In this document: piece after piece, positions 49,132-59,135 of the stretch
Position numbering within the stretch: the stretch's first letter is position 1
How the letters are laid out: every line of letters starts with the position of its first letter
Assembly: GCF_003719825.1 (NCBI RefSeq)
Contig: NZ_RIBS01000002.1
Location: 62,001 to 126,000 of the forward strand
DNA from: Montanilutibacter psychrotolerans
GTDB lineage: Bacteria; Pseudomonadota; Gammaproteobacteria; Xanthomonadales; Xanthomonadaceae
DNA: 64,000 nucleotides
Direction: 5' to 3'
Notes under the pieces: generated by a model
What the model saw: only the letters and a program-made list of their open reading frames with translations
Told to the model about the DNA's origin: nothing
Database searches by the model: none
Program-made: the position numbers and the translations under genes

Positions 49132-52074
49132 GTGCAAACGAAGGGCAACAGGCACACGACCGGGATGGCAGGCGAACTGCAGATCCCTGCCGATTCACTG
49201 GCAAACGCCCTGTTGGCGGCGCTTCCGGCTGGCTCCACGCTGGTGTTGCGCTGGCGCGATGGCGGCGGTGCCCAGGGCGGAGCGGGCGCCGGCATCGAGG
49301 TGGCGGCCCTGGCGACACGCGCCGACCGCCTGCTGAACAGCCGCAGCGAAGCCGTCTGCAGCCCGGTCCGGCTCGAACGCACCTGGCTGGACAAGGACGA
49401 GGAAACGTCGGTGGTGCTGGTTGCCGCCCCGGCGCAGCCCATGGCGCCATCGGCGGCACTGGGCTGGCTGCGGCTGGCGCAGGCGCTGGTCGAGGCGCAC
49501 CTGGCGGCGGCACGACAGCACGCGCGCGCCGAGTCGCTGCGCAAATCCGAGCGCCTGCAGCAGGCCTTGTACGAGATTGCCGACCTGGCCGGCTCCGACC
49601 TCGAGTTGAGCGACATGCTGCGCCGCATCCACGGCGTGGTGGCCGGCCTGATGTACGCCGACAATTTCTACATCGTGCTGTACGACGACGTGCGGCAGAC
49701 GATGCGCTTCCTGTACTTCGCCGACCAGCTCGACCCCTACCAGGCCGATCCGGATCGCTACATCCGCGCCGAGGACATGCCCAACAGCCTCACGCTGGCG
49801 ATGCTGCGCCACGGCGAGCCGTTGCGTGGCAACTCCGTGGAGATCCGCAAACAACTGGGTGTGGCCTCCGACGCTGAGATCGACACGGCGGCGCTCGAAA
49901 AGGACCAAGGGCCCGACAGCGAGGATTGGCTGGGCGTGCCGATGCGCCGCGACGACCGCGTCTGCGGCGCGATCGTGGTGCAAAGCTACGACCGCCCCGA
50001 CAGCTACCGCGACGAGGAGCGTGCACTGCTGGTGTTCGTCGCCCAGCACATCCTCACCGCGCTCGACCGCCACCAGGCGCGCGAGGAACTCGAACTGCGC
50101 GTCGAAGAACGCACCCGCGCGCTGCAGCAGAGCAACCGCGACCTGCAGGCGGAGATCGTCGAACGCCAGCGTGCCGAACGCCTGCAGCGCGCGTTGTTCC
50201 GCATCGCCGAGCTGTCGATCACTTCCGAGACCCTGGAGCGCTTCTACGCCCAGGTGCATGACGTGGTCGGCGAGCTGCTGTACGCGCGCAATTTCTACAT
50301 CGCGCTGCTGTCGGAGAACGGCGAGAACCTCGACTTCCCGTACTCCATCGACGAACGCGACATCAGCCGCCTGCCGCGCCGCCTGTCGGCGGGCCTGACC
50401 GAGTACGTGATCTCCAGCGGCCAGCCGTTGCTGGCCGATCGCGCGCGCATCAACGGCCTGGAAGCACGCGGCGTGGCTCGCAGCCACGGCGCGCTGGCGC
50501 ATTGCTGGCTTGGCGTGCCGCTGGTGCGCAATGACTCGGTCGTCGGCGTGATTGCCGTGCAGAGCTACTCGCCGGCCATCACCTTCAGCGCGCGCGACCA
50601 GGACCTGCTGACCTTCGTCGCCCATCACATCAGCATCGGCCTGGCGCGCAAGCAGTCGCAGGACCGCCTGGTCAGCGCGCATGCCGAGCTGGAACAGCGC
50701 GTGCTCGACCGCACCCGCGAACTGGCCCAGGCCAATGCCGAGCTGCTCGAGCAGATTGGCGAGCGACTGCGCGCCGAACAGCAGCTCACCCACCAGGCGC
50801 GCCACGACGCGCTGACCGGCCTGCCCAACCGCAACCAGCTGCTCGACCGCCTCAGCGCCGCCATCGCGCGCGCCCATCACGACCCCTCGCGCCTGTTCGC
50901 GGTGCTGTTCCTCGACCTCGACCGCTTCAAGCTGGTCAACGACAGCGCCGGGCATTCGGCCGGCGACGAACTGCTGATCGAGGCCGGACGCCGCATCGTC
51001 TCGGCGGTGCGCGGCGCCGACACCGTCGCGCGCCTGGGCGGCGACGAGTTTGCGATCCTGATCGAGGACCTCGAGGCGCTGCATGTGGCCGAGGAACTCT
51101 CGCAGCGCATCCTGACCGCGCTTGGCCAGCCGTGCTGGGTGGCGGGGCGCGAAGTGTTCCCGTCGGCCAGTCTCGGCATCGCCCTGTGGCACCAGCGCTA
51201 CCGCACCGGCGCCGAACTGCTGCGCGACGCCGATGCGGCGATGTACCGCGCCAAGGCCGCGGGGCGCGATCGCTGGGCGGTGTTCGACGAAGCGATGCGC
51301 GAGCAGGCCGTGCACATCCTGGATCTCGAGGCCGACCTGCGCCGGGCGATCAACGGCGAGGGTTTCGTCGCGTTCTACCAGCCGATCGTGCGGCTGTCCG
51401 ACCACGCCGTGGTCGGTCACGAGGCGTTGCTGCGCTGGCGGCACGAGCGCCGCGGCCTGCTGTTGCCGGGCGAGTTCATCGGCCTTGGCGAGGACAGCGG
51501 CCTGATCGAGGAAGTCGACTGGGTGATGTACCGCCAGGTCACCCAGCGCCTGGCGATGGGCGGCGAGGGCTATCTGTCCATCAACGTCTCGCCGCGCCAC
51601 TTCCGTTCGGCCGATTTCGCCGACCGCCTGCTGCACCTGCTGGACGATGCCGGCGCCGACCCCAGCCGCCTGCGCATCGAGATCACCGAGGTGGCGCTGC
51701 TCGACGACGTGCCGCGCGCGCTGCGCACCCTGCGCACGCTGCGCAGCCACGGCGTGCTTGCCCAGCTCGACGACTTCGGTACCGGCTTCTCGGCGCTGTC
51801 GTACCTGCACCGCTTCCCGATCGAATGCCTGAAGATCGACCAGAGCTTCGTCGCCGGCCTGGTCGGCGAGAACCAGACCGAAAGCATCGCCGTCGTGCGC
51901 GCGATCCAGGCGCTGGCCGGCACCTTGGGCATCCACACCATCGGCGAGGGCATCGAGACCGAAGCCCAGCGTCGCGTGCTGCGCGAGCTGGGCTGCGGCC
52001 AGGGCCAGGGCTACCTGTTCGGTCGCCCGGCCGAGAACATGGTCAGCGCGGTTGCGCTGGCCGTGGGGCACTGA
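49132..52074 (+). CDS. GAF-GAF-GGDEF-EAL c-di-GMP signalling protein
   Basis: Soluble 980-residue protein with two GAF-type sensor domains (about 156-310 and 361-503) joined by coiled-coil-like segments (ELRVEERTRALQQSNRDL). A GGDEF domain (DALTGLPNRNQLLDRL, RLGGDEFAILIEDLE near 635) and an EAL domain (GHEALLRWRHE near 763, INVSPRHFRSADF, IEITEVALLDDV, QLDDFGTGFSALSYL, IECLKIDQSFV, IGEGIETEAQ) follow. Both the cyclase and phosphodiesterase signature residues are intact, so it could both make and degrade c-di-GMP. GTG 49132 is preferred because AGAGGGG lies nine bases upstream; ATG 49165 is an alternative. No membrane segment is evident. Confidence 0.9.
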   Translation: MQTKGNRHTTGMAGELQIPADSLANALLAALPAGSTLVLRWRDGGGAQGGAGAGIEVAALATRADRLLNSRSEAVCSPVRLERTWLDKDEETSVVLVAAPAQPMAPSAALGWLRLAQALVEAHLAAARQHARAESLRKSERLQQALYEIADLAGSDLELSDMLRRIHGVVAGLMYADNFYIVLYDDVRQTMRFLYFADQLDPYQADPDRYIRAEDMPNSLTLAMLRHGEPLRGNSVEIRKQLGVASDAEIDTAALEKDQGPDSEDWLGVPMRRDDRVCGAIVVQSYDRPDSYRDEERALLVFVAQHILTALDRHQAREELELRVEERTRALQQSNRDLQAEIVERQRAERLQRALFRIAELSITSETLERFYAQVHDVVGELLYARNFYIALLSENGENLDFPYSIDERDISRLPRRLSAGLTEYVISSGQPLLADRARINGLEARGVARSHGALAHCWLGVPLVRNDSVVGVIAVQSYSPAITFSARDQDLLTFVAHHISIGLARKQSQDRLVSAHAELEQRVLDRTRELAQANAELLEQIGERLRAEQQLTHQARHDALTGLPNRNQLLDRLSAAIARAHHDPSRLFAVLFLDLDRFKLVNDSAGHSAGDELLIEAGRRIVSAVRGADTVARLGGDEFAILIEDLEALHVAEELSQRILTALGQPCWVAGREVFPSASLGIALWHQRYRTGAELLRDADAAMYRAKAAGRDRWAVFDEAMREQAVHILDLEADLRRAINGEGFVAFYQPIVRLSDHAVVGHEALLRWRHERRGLLLPGEFIGLGEDSGLIEEVDWVMYRQVTQRLAMGGEGYLSINVSPRHFRSADFADRLLHLLDDAGADPSRLRIEITEVALLDDVPRALRTLRTLRSHGVLAQLDDFGTGFSALSYLHRFPIECLKIDQSFVAGLVGENQTESIAVVRAIQALAGTLGIHTIGEGIETEAQRRVLRELGCGQGQGYLFGRPAENMVSAVALAVGH

Positions 52075-52080
52075 CCGCGG

Positions 52081-53790
52081 TCATTCGCTGACCGCCACCT
52101 CGCCCTGGGCGGCGGCATCGCCGGCCAGCATCGGCCGAGCCAGTTCCATCAGCTCGATGAAGCCCGCGCGCTCGCCGCCGCGATCGTCGCCCTGGGCGCC
52201 ACGCGCCGTCGCCGCAACCGCGTCCCAGCTCCAGCCATCGAAACGGCTGCCGCCGCGCAGCAGGTCGGCGAATCCGGCGACGGCCGCGGCAAATCGCATC
52301 GATTCGCCGGCCGCCGGCTTGAGCTGGCTGCGCAGGATCGGCGCTTCGATCAGCCGGCTGGTGTCCTGTTCGGGGCGCTTGTAGCGCAGGCGCACGTGGG
52401 CGACCTCGCGGGTGTTGCCGGCCGCAGGGGCATCGGCGCCGTAACGCAAGGCCGGCAACCGGTCGCCGTCGGTGCCGGTGGGGGTGATCTCGTACAGCGC
52501 GGTGACCTGGTGGCCCGCGCCGATGTCGCCGGCGTCGACCTTGTCGTTGGCGAAATCCTCGCGATTGAGCAGGCGGTTCTCGTAGCCGATCAGACGGTAC
52601 TCGGCCACCGTGGCCGGGTTGAATTCGACCTGGATCTTGACGTCGCGCGCGATGGTCATCAGCGTGGCGCCCATCTGCTGCACCAGCACCTTTTGCGCTT
52701 CCTGCACGCTGTCGATGTAGGCGTGGTTGCCGTCGCCCACGTCGGCCAGCTTCTCTGCCAGCGCATCGTTGTAGTTGCCCTGGCCGAAGCCGAGCGTGGT
52801 CAGCGCGATGCCGGACTTGCGCTGGTCGCCGACCATCGTCTCCAACGAACCGCCATCGACCGTGCCGACATTGAAATCGCCGTCGGTGGCCAGGATCACC
52901 CGATTGCTCCCGCCTTCCACGAAGGCCTGCCGGGCCGTCGCATAGGCCAGGCGGATGCCGTCGCCGCCGTTGGTGCTGCCGCCGGCGGACAGGCGATCGA
53001 GCGCGGAGAGGATCTCCTCCTGGCGGTCTCCGGCGGTGGGCGGGAGCACCAGTCCGGCGGCGCCGGCGTAGACCACGATCGAGACGCGGTCCTGCGGTCG
53101 CAGTTGCCGGGTCAGCATCGCGAACGATTCCTTCAGCAGCGGCAGCTTGTCGGGCGAGTTCATCGAGCCGGAGGTGTCGATCAGGAACACCAGGTTGGCC
53201 GGCGGCAGGCTCGCCTTTGGCACGTCGTAGCCCTTGATGCCGATCATCAGCAGCTGGCGTTTGCTGTTCCACGGGGCCAGCGCGAGTTCGGTGCTGACCC
53301 GGAACGGCGTTTCGCGCGATTGCGGTGCGGCGTGGCCGTAGTCGAAGTAGTTGAGGAACTCCTCCGCGCGCACCGCGTCGGCCGGCGGGCGCTGGCCCTG
53401 GGTCAGCATGCGGCGGACGTTGCTGTAGCTGCCGGTGTCGACGTCGATCGAGAACGTCGACACCGGTTGCTCGGACGTGCGCTGCACCGGGTTGTCGTCG
53501 CGCTGCGCGTACTTCTCGGTGTTGGCGACCGGATGTCCGGCGATCGCCTGCATGGGTTGCGCCAGGTAGCCGTTTAGAGACGGCGCGCCAGCCGGTGCGC
53601 GGCGGGCGAGCTCGGCGCGCTGCTCGCGGCTGCCGGTGACGGCAACGAACTCGAGCGGTGCTTCCGGCGCGCGGCCTTCGGTGGGGTCGGACTCTTTGTC
53701 GGACGCGGAAGCGGCCGAGTCGCCGGCGGTCTGGCAGGAGGTCAGCGCGGCGCAGCCGAGGATCGCGACGAACAGCAGATGGCGTTTCAT
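52081..53790 (-). CDS. von Willebrand factor type A lipoprotein (YfbK family)
   Basis: The 569-residue product has a lipoprotein signal (VAILGCAALTSC), a VAVTGSREQRAEL segment at 49-61, a YfbK-type N-terminal domain (STFSIDVDTGSYSNVRRMLT, NYFDYGHAAP), a VWA domain with the MIDAS DTSGSM (205-210) and TDGDFNVG, and a C-terminal DUF3520-like region. In many bacteria genes of this type sit beside an ECF sigma/anti-sigma pair. Here such a pair lies 3.7 kb away on the same strand, with the GGDEF-EAL gene between them. The ATG at 53790 is set by the signal peptide. Function is unknown. Confidence 0.88.
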   Translation of the reverse strand: MKRHLLFVAILGCAALTSCQTAGDSAASASDKESDPTEGRAPEAPLEFVAVTGSREQRAELARRAPAGAPSLNGYLAQPMQAIAGHPVANTEKYAQRDDNPVQRTSEQPVSTFSIDVDTGSYSNVRRMLTQGQRPPADAVRAEEFLNYFDYGHAAPQSRETPFRVSTELALAPWNSKRQLLMIGIKGYDVPKASLPPANLVFLIDTSGSMNSPDKLPLLKESFAMLTRQLRPQDRVSIVVYAGAAGLVLPPTAGDRQEEILSALDRLSAGGSTNGGDGIRLAYATARQAFVEGGSNRVILATDGDFNVGTVDGGSLETMVGDQRKSGIALTTLGFGQGNYNDALAEKLADVGDGNHAYIDSVQEAQKVLVQQMGATLMTIARDVKIQVEFNPATVAEYRLIGYENRLLNREDFANDKVDAGDIGAGHQVTALYEITPTGTDGDRLPALRYGADAPAAGNTREVAHVRLRYKRPEQDTSRLIEAPILRSQLKPAAGESMRFAAAVAGFADLLRGGSRFDGWSWDAVAATARGAQGDDRGGERAGFIELMELARPMLAGDAAAQGEVAVSE

Positions 53791-53929
53791 GGGGTACTCC
53801 CGTGGTGGACGGAAGCTCGAACGCACGGTGCTGGCGGGTGGGGTTGCCCTGGCGAAGAAAACCTTTCGGCCAGTGACGAGCGGGCAGCGAGCGGGGCGCG
53901 AGCCCGCTCGCTGCTCACGCCGCGCAGGC

Positions 53930-55360
53930 TCACACCGTGCGGATCACCAGCAAACGCGGCTCGGTCATGTCGGCGATCGCGTGGCGCACACCCTCCCGGC
54001 CCAGCCCGGAGTGCTTCACTCCGCCATAGGGCATGTTGTCGACGCGGAAGCTCGGCACATCGCCGACGATCACGCCGCCGACGTCGAGCCGGTCCCAGGC
54101 CCGCATCGCGTGGTCGAGGCGGCCAGTGAACACGCCGGCCTGCAGGCCGAACTCGCTGTCGTTGACCGCGTCGATCGCGGCATCGAAGTCCTCGAACGGC
54201 TCGAGCAGTGCGACCGGCCCGAACGCCTCGCAACGGTTGAGCAACGCATCGCGCGGCACCTTCTCCAGCAGGCTCGCCGGCAGCAGGTTGCCTTCGCGCG
54301 TGCCGCCGGCGATCAGCTTGGCGCCGGCCTTGCGCGCCTGGTCAATCCACGACGCGACACGGATCGCCGCGTCCTCGTCGATCATCGGGCCGATGAAGGT
54401 GGCCTCGTCGCCGGGGTCGCCCATGCGCAGCTTGCCGACCGCCGCCTTGAGCTTGCGGCGCAGCTTGTCGTACACCGCCGCGTGCGCGTAGATGCGCTGC
54501 ACGCTGATGCAGCTCTGGCCGCTCTGGTAGTAGGCGCCAAACACCAGCCGTTCGACGACATGATCCAGCGACGCCCCCGGATCGGCGTCGACGATGCACG
54601 CCGCGTTGCCGCCCAGCTCCAGGGTCACCTTCTTGCGTCCGGCACGCGCCTTGAGCTCCCAGCCGATCGGACCGCCGGTGAAGCTCAGCAGCGCAATGCG
54701 TTCGTCCTCGACCAGTTGCGCGGCGTCCTCGTTGGAGCACGGCAGCACCGAGAACGCGCCGCGGGGCAGATCGGTCTCGGCCAGCACCTCGGCGATGATC
54801 AGCGCGCCCAGCGGCGTCTTGGCCGCCGGCTTGAGCACGAACGGGCAGCCCGCGGCGATGGCCGGGGCAACCTTGTGCGCGACCAGGTTGAGCGGAAAAT
54901 TGAACGGCGTGATGAAACTGCAAACGCCCACCGGCACCCGTCGTGTGATGCCACGGTAGCCGCGTGTGCGCGGCGAGAGCTGCAGCTCGATCGTCTCGCC
55001 CTCGATGCGCGTCGCCTCGCCGGCGGCGATGCGGAAGGTGTCGATCAGCCGGGCCACTTCGCCGCGCGCGTCGCGGATCGGTTTGCCTGCCTCGATGCAC
55101 AGCGCGCGCGCGAGTTCCTCGCTGCGCTCACCGAAGCGGCGCACGCAATGTTCGAGCACGTCGCGTCGGGCATCGGGCGTGAAGGCGGCCATGGCGTCGC
55201 GCGCCTTGTGCGCGGCGACGATCGCCTTTCTCACCGTGCCCGCATCGGCCATCGCCACGCGCGCGACACGCCGGCCGCTGTACTTGTCGTGGACGTCGAG
55301 CTGGCTGTCGGCCATGACCGGACGATTGGCCAGGTAATAGGGGTAGCGCTTCTTCAACAT
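53930..55360 (-). CDS. aldehyde dehydrogenase
   Basis: NAD(P)-dependent aldehyde dehydrogenase, 476 residues, with SFITPFNFPLNLVAHKVAPA, the general base Glu248 in VTLELGGNAA and the nucleophile Cys284 in SGQSCISVQR, ending PYGGVKHSGLGREG. The phosphonoacetaldehyde/non-phosphorylating GAPDH-like group seems closest (VGVCSFITPFN, FTGGPIGWELK). The FTGG at 227-230 is a Gly variant of the usual FTGS. Substrate unknown. Confidence 0.87.
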   Translation of the reverse strand: MLKKRYPYYLANRPVMADSQLDVHDKYSGRRVARVAMADAGTVRKAIVAAHKARDAMAAFTPDARRDVLEHCVRRFGERSEELARALCIEAGKPIRDARGEVARLIDTFRIAAGEATRIEGETIELQLSPRTRGYRGITRRVPVGVCSFITPFNFPLNLVAHKVAPAIAAGCPFVLKPAAKTPLGALIIAEVLAETDLPRGAFSVLPCSNEDAAQLVEDERIALLSFTGGPIGWELKARAGRKKVTLELGGNAACIVDADPGASLDHVVERLVFGAYYQSGQSCISVQRIYAHAAVYDKLRRKLKAAVGKLRMGDPGDEATFIGPMIDEDAAIRVASWIDQARKAGAKLIAGGTREGNLLPASLLEKVPRDALLNRCEAFGPVALLEPFEDFDAAIDAVNDSEFGLQAGVFTGRLDHAMRAWDRLDVGGVIVGDVPSFRVDNMPYGGVKHSGLGREGVRHAIADMTEPRLLVIRTV

Positions 55361-55496
55361 GCGGGGCTCCTTTCCACCGGCGCTGGAGTGGCGAGGTTAA
55401 GCGCAAACGGGATGCGCCGGCGTGCACGTGCGCTGGCTGCGTTCACTCGCTGTGCCTTCGCTTGCGACCAGGCCAGCCCGGGTGGCCCGCGCGGGA

Positions 55497-56828
55497 CTAC
55501 TCCACGCGCAGCCGCAGCTCGCCATCGACGAGGCGGGCGGCCACGCGATCGCCGGGCGCGGCATCCAGCACGCTGCGCACCACGCGGCCGTCTTCGGTCC
55601 GCAGGATCGCGTAACCGCGGGCGACGGTTGCCAGCGGGCTCACCGCTTCCAGCGAACGGGCCAGGCCGCGCAGGCGCAACGCGTCGTGCGCCAGGCGGCG
55701 CGCCATCGCCGCCTGTGGACGCTGGGCCACTGCGGCCAGGCGCGCTTGAAGGCGGTCCATGCGGCGTTGCGGATGGCCAGCGCGCAGCACCGCCTCGGCA
55801 TGCCGCAGCCGTGCACGCTCGCGCTCCAGGCGGCGTTGCCAGGCCGCGGACAGGCGTCGCAGCGCTTCGGCCTGGCGACGATGCAGCAGGTCCAGGCGCG
55901 CGCGAGGTCGCAAGGCGTGCAGGCGAAGCGCGGCACGGTCGGCGCGTTGCATCGCCTGCCGCAGGCGTTGCAGTTGCAGGTTGCGCAGGCGCGCGTCGAT
56001 CGCGGCCAACCGGCGCAGCAGGTCGTCGCGGCTGGGCACCAGCAGTTCGGCCGCGACCGACGGCGTTGGCGCGCGCAGATCGGCAGCGAAATCGGACAGG
56101 CTGAAGTCGGTCTCGTGGCCGATCGCCGACACCACCGGTGTCGAACTCGCCGCGATCGCTCGGGCCAGGGCCTCGTCGTTGAACGCCCACAGGTCTTCCA
56201 ACGAGCCGCCGCCGCGCGCCAGCACCAGCACGTCGTAACGCCCGCAGGCATCGGCGCGCTGCAGCATCCGGGTGATCTGCGCGGCCGCGCCGTCGCCCTG
56301 CACGGGCACCGGCAGCACCTCGGCGTCCACCAGCGGAAAGCGCCGGGCGAGTACGCTGAGCACGTCGCGCACCGCCGCGCCGCTGGCCGAGGTGATCACG
56401 CCGATTCGCGACGGAAACGCCGGCAACGCGCGTTTGCGCTCGGCGTCGAACAGGCCTTCGGCCTGCAGGCGCGCCTTGAGTTCGTCGTAGGCGCGGCGCA
56501 GCGCGCCTTCGCCGGCTTCTTCCATGTGGTCCAGCACCAGCTGGTAGTCGCCGCGCGCCTCGTACAGCGTCAACCGGCCGCGCGCGAGCACGCGCAAACC
56601 CTCGCGCGGCACGAATTTCAGCCAGCTGCTCTTGGGCTTGAACATCGCGCAGCGCACCTGCGCGCGCGCGTCCTTGAGCGTGAAGTACAGGTGTCCCGAG
56701 GACGGCCGCGAGAGATTGCCCAGTTCGCCTTCGACCCACACCAGCCCGAACGCGCCTTCCAGCAGGTCGCGCGCCAGCGTGTTGAGCTGGCTCGGGCTGA
56801 GGACGTGGTTGGCGTCGTCGCGGTTCAT
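55497..56828 (-). CDS. xseA: exodeoxyribonuclease VII large subunit
   Basis: Catalytic subunit of ExoVII, which degrades single-stranded DNA. The 443-residue product begins with the OB fold ([51 protein letters not shown]) and has the core motifs [35 protein letters not shown] and [19 protein letters not shown] long Arg/Leu-rich coiled-coil region follows. The small-subunit gene xseB is not in the window. It diverges from ispG. Confidence 0.95.
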   Translation of the reverse strand: MNRDDANHVLSPSQLNTLARDLLEGAFGLVWVEGELGNLSRPSSGHLYFTLKDARAQVRCAMFKPKSSWLKFVPREGLRVLARGRLTLYEARGDYQLVLDHMEEAGEGALRRAYDELKARLQAEGLFDAERKRALPAFPSRIGVITSASGAAVRDVLSVLARRFPLVDAEVLPVPVQGDGAAAQITRMLQRADACGRYDVLVLARGGGSLEDLWAFNDEALARAIAASSTPVVSAIGHETDFSLSDFAADLRAPTPSVAAELLVPSRDDLLRRLAAIDARLRNLQLQRLRQAMQRADRAALRLHALRPRARLDLLHRRQAEALRRLSAAWQRRLERERARLRHAEAVLRAGHPQRRMDRLQARLAAVAQRPQAAMARRLAHDALRLRGLARSLEAVSPLATVARGYAILRTEDGRVVRSVLDAAPGDRVAARLVDGELRLRVE

Positions 56829-56986
56829 CTGCGGTGGGGCATCGCGATCGGGCGGGCCAAGGTAACGCAGGCGCCGTCCCCGGTCACGCCGGGCTCGCAT
56901 GGCGGCGCTGCGGGCAGCCACCGGTGGGCACGTCGTGACGGGGCGTGCTGAACCCGGAACAGGGCAAGCGCCGCTGGGCGGTGGCT

Positions 56987-56992
56987 TACAAT
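56987..56992 (+). promoter_or_regulatory. ispG -10 element, probably leaderless
   Basis: TACAAT (five of six) ends six bases before the ispG ATG at 56999, so the transcript would start at or near the ATG. No good -35 lies 17 bases upstream. Confidence 0.45.
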
Positions 56993-56998
56993 AGGGGG

Positions 56999-58270
56999 AT
57001 GACGACCGACCAGATTCTGCCCTGCGCCAACCCCGGATTCGGCCCCTTGCCGCGCCGCCTGACCCGAGCCGTCACCATCGGTGGCGTCCAGGTCGGTGGC
57101 GGCGCGCCGGTGGTGGTGCAGTCGATGACCAACACCGACACGGCCGATGTCGCCAGCACCACCAAGCAGGTGGCCGAACTGTGGCGCGCGGGTTCGGAGA
57201 TGGTGCGGGTGACGGTCAACACCGCCGAAGCCGCCGCCGCGGTGCCGCGCATCGTCGACAAGCTGGCGATGATGGGCATCGAGGTCCCCATCATCGGCGA
57301 CTTCCACTACAACGGGCACCAGCTGTTGACCGCCGAGCCGGCCGCCGCCCAGGCGCTGGCCAAGTACCGCATCAACCCCGGCAACGTCGGGTTCGGCAAG
57401 AAGAAGGATGCGCAGTTCGCAACGCTCATCGAGCTGGCGATCAAGCACGACAAACCGGTGCGGATCGGCGCCAACTGGGGGTCGCTCGACCAGTCGCTGG
57501 CCACCCGGCTGATGGACGAGAACCACCTGCGCGCCGAACCCTGGGACGCAGGCCGCGTGCTGCGCGAGGCGCTGATCCTGTCGGCGCTGGAGTCGGCCGC
57601 CCGCGCCGTGGAGATTGGCCTGCCGGCCGATCGCATCGTGCTCAGCGCCAAGGTCAGTGGCGTGCAGGAGCTGGTCGCGGTGTACCGCGAGCTGGCCCGC
57701 CGCGGCGACTACGCGCTGCACCTGGGCCTGACCGAGGCCGGCATCGGCAGCAAGGGCATCGTGGCGTCGAGCGCGGCGCTGGGCGTGCTGCTGCAGGAAG
57801 GCATCGGCGACACGATCCGCATCTCGCTGACGCCCGAACCGGGTCAGGCGCGCAGCAACGAGGTCATCGTTGCTCAGGAATTGCTGCAGACCATGGGACT
57901 GCGCGCGTTCACGCCGATGGTCACCGCGTGCCCGGGCTGCGGACGCACTACCAGCACGTTCTTCCAGGAGCTCGCGCAGAAGGTGCAGGAGCACGTCCGG
58001 GCGAAGATGCCCGAGTGGAAGGTCACCCATCCGGGCGCGGAGAACCTCACGCTTGCGGTGATGGGCTGCATCGTCAATGGCCCGGGCGAATCGCGACACG
58101 CCAACATCGGCATCTCGCTGCCGGGCACGGGCGAGGCACCGGCAGCGCCGGTGTTCGAGGATGGCGAGAAGACCGTGACCTTGCGCGGCGAGAACATCGC
58201 CGACGAGTTCGTCGGCCTCATCGACCTCTACGTCGAACGGAACTATGGCGGGAATGCCCGCGTCGCCTGA
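56999..58270 (+). CDS. ispG: 4-hydroxy-3-methylbut-2-enyl diphosphate synthase
   Basis: Iron-sulfur enzyme of the MEP isoprenoid pathway. The 423-residue product has [20 protein letters not shown] at the N-terminus and the cluster-binding cysteines in [14 protein letters not shown] and [18 protein letters not shown]. The ATG at 56999 is preferred over an upstream in-frame ATG at 56945 because homology starts here. Its last 26 bases overlap the next gene. Confidence 0.95.
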   Translation: MTTDQILPCANPGFGPLPRRLTRAVTIGGVQVGGGAPVVVQSMTNTDTADVASTTKQVAELWRAGSEMVRVTVNTAEAAAAVPRIVDKLAMMGIEVPIIGDFHYNGHQLLTAEPAAAQALAKYRINPGNVGFGKKKDAQFATLIELAIKHDKPVRIGANWGSLDQSLATRLMDENHLRAEPWDAGRVLREALILSALESAARAVEIGLPADRIVLSAKVSGVQELVAVYRELARRGDYALHLGLTEAGIGSKGIVASSAALGVLLQEGIGDTIRISLTPEPGQARSNEVIVAQELLQTMGLRAFTPMVTACPGCGRTTSTFFQELAQKVQEHVRAKMPEWKVTHPGAENLTLAVMGCIVNGPGESRHANIGISLPGTGEAPAAPVFEDGEKTVTLRGENIADEFVGLIDLYVERNYGGNARVA

Positions 58271-58997
58271 ACCCGGGCGCGACGCGGTCGACGTTGCGTC
58301 GCAGGCCGCCAGCACGGCACTGCAGGTTGAAGCAGGCCTGATCGCGCGCCTGCTGCGCCGGCATGGCATGCGCCTTGCCCTGGTGTTCATGGGCTTGCTG
58401 CTGCCGCTGTGGGGGTTTGCCGAGCTGGCCGACGAGATTCACGAGCGAGCGGAGATCCCGTTCGACGAACCGATCCTGCGCCTGGCGCATTCGCTGGCGC
58501 GCGACGGCTTCGACCGCCTGTTCGTGCTGGTCAGCCGAATCGGCTATCTGCAGGGCGTGGTGCCGTTCGACATCGTGCTGGTGCTGGGCCTGACGCTGTG
58601 CCGGCGGTTTCGCGAAGCGGCGTTTGCCGCCATCGCGTTGGCGGGTTCGGCGTTGCTGAACCTCGCGGCCAAGCCGGCGTTTGCGCGCGACCGACCGGCG
58701 CTGTGGGAGTCGATCGCACCCGAGCACAACTTCAGTTTTCCCAGTGGCCACGCCATGGGCTCGATGACGCTGGCGTGGGTGCTGGTGCTGCTGACGTGGC
58801 ACACGCGATGGCGCTGGCCGGTGGTCGCGGCCATGGCGGTGTTCGTGCCGCTGGTTGGGTTGTCGCGGATCTACCTGGGCGTGCATTTCCCGTCCGACAT
58901 CCTGGCCGGCTGGGCCGCGGCCTCGGTATGGGCGGTGGCGGTGTACTTGCTGGTGTTCCGGGGCGACTTCCGGCCTTGGCGCTCGCAAACAGCCTAG
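58245..58997 (+). CDS. PAP2-family membrane phosphatase
   Basis: Integral membrane phosphatidic-acid-phosphatase-type enzyme of 250 residues. The three active-site motifs are present: KPAFARDRP (143-151), PSGH (165-168) and [12 protein letters not shown] (206-217). About six transmembrane helices are expected. It overlaps the end of ispG by 26 bases, so they are probably cotranscribed. The substrate could be undecaprenyl diphosphate or phospholipid phosphate; pairing with an isoprenoid gene makes the former attractive, but this is inference. Confidence 0.92.
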   Translation: MAGMPASPEPGRDAVDVASQAASTALQVEAGLIARLLRRHGMRLALVFMGLLLPLWGFAELADEIHERAEIPFDEPILRLAHSLARDGFDRLFVLVSRIGYLQGVVPFDIVLVLGLTLCRRFREAAFAAIALAGSALLNLAAKPAFARDRPALWESIAPEHNFSFPSGHAMGSMTLAWVLVLLTWHTRWRWPVVAAMAVFVPLVGLSRIYLGVHFPSDILAGWAAASVWAVAVYLLVFRGDFRPWRSQTA

Positions 58998-59135
58998 GCC
59001 GGGGAAGCAAAGCGCACCCCGGCATACGAGATCGGCACGCGACGTACCCGCAACCGCCGACGCATTTCCTCCTCACCCGTCATCGGACATCGCGCCCCTC
59101 ACCCCGAATCTCGCAGGAGCGCGCCGGTTCACGCA

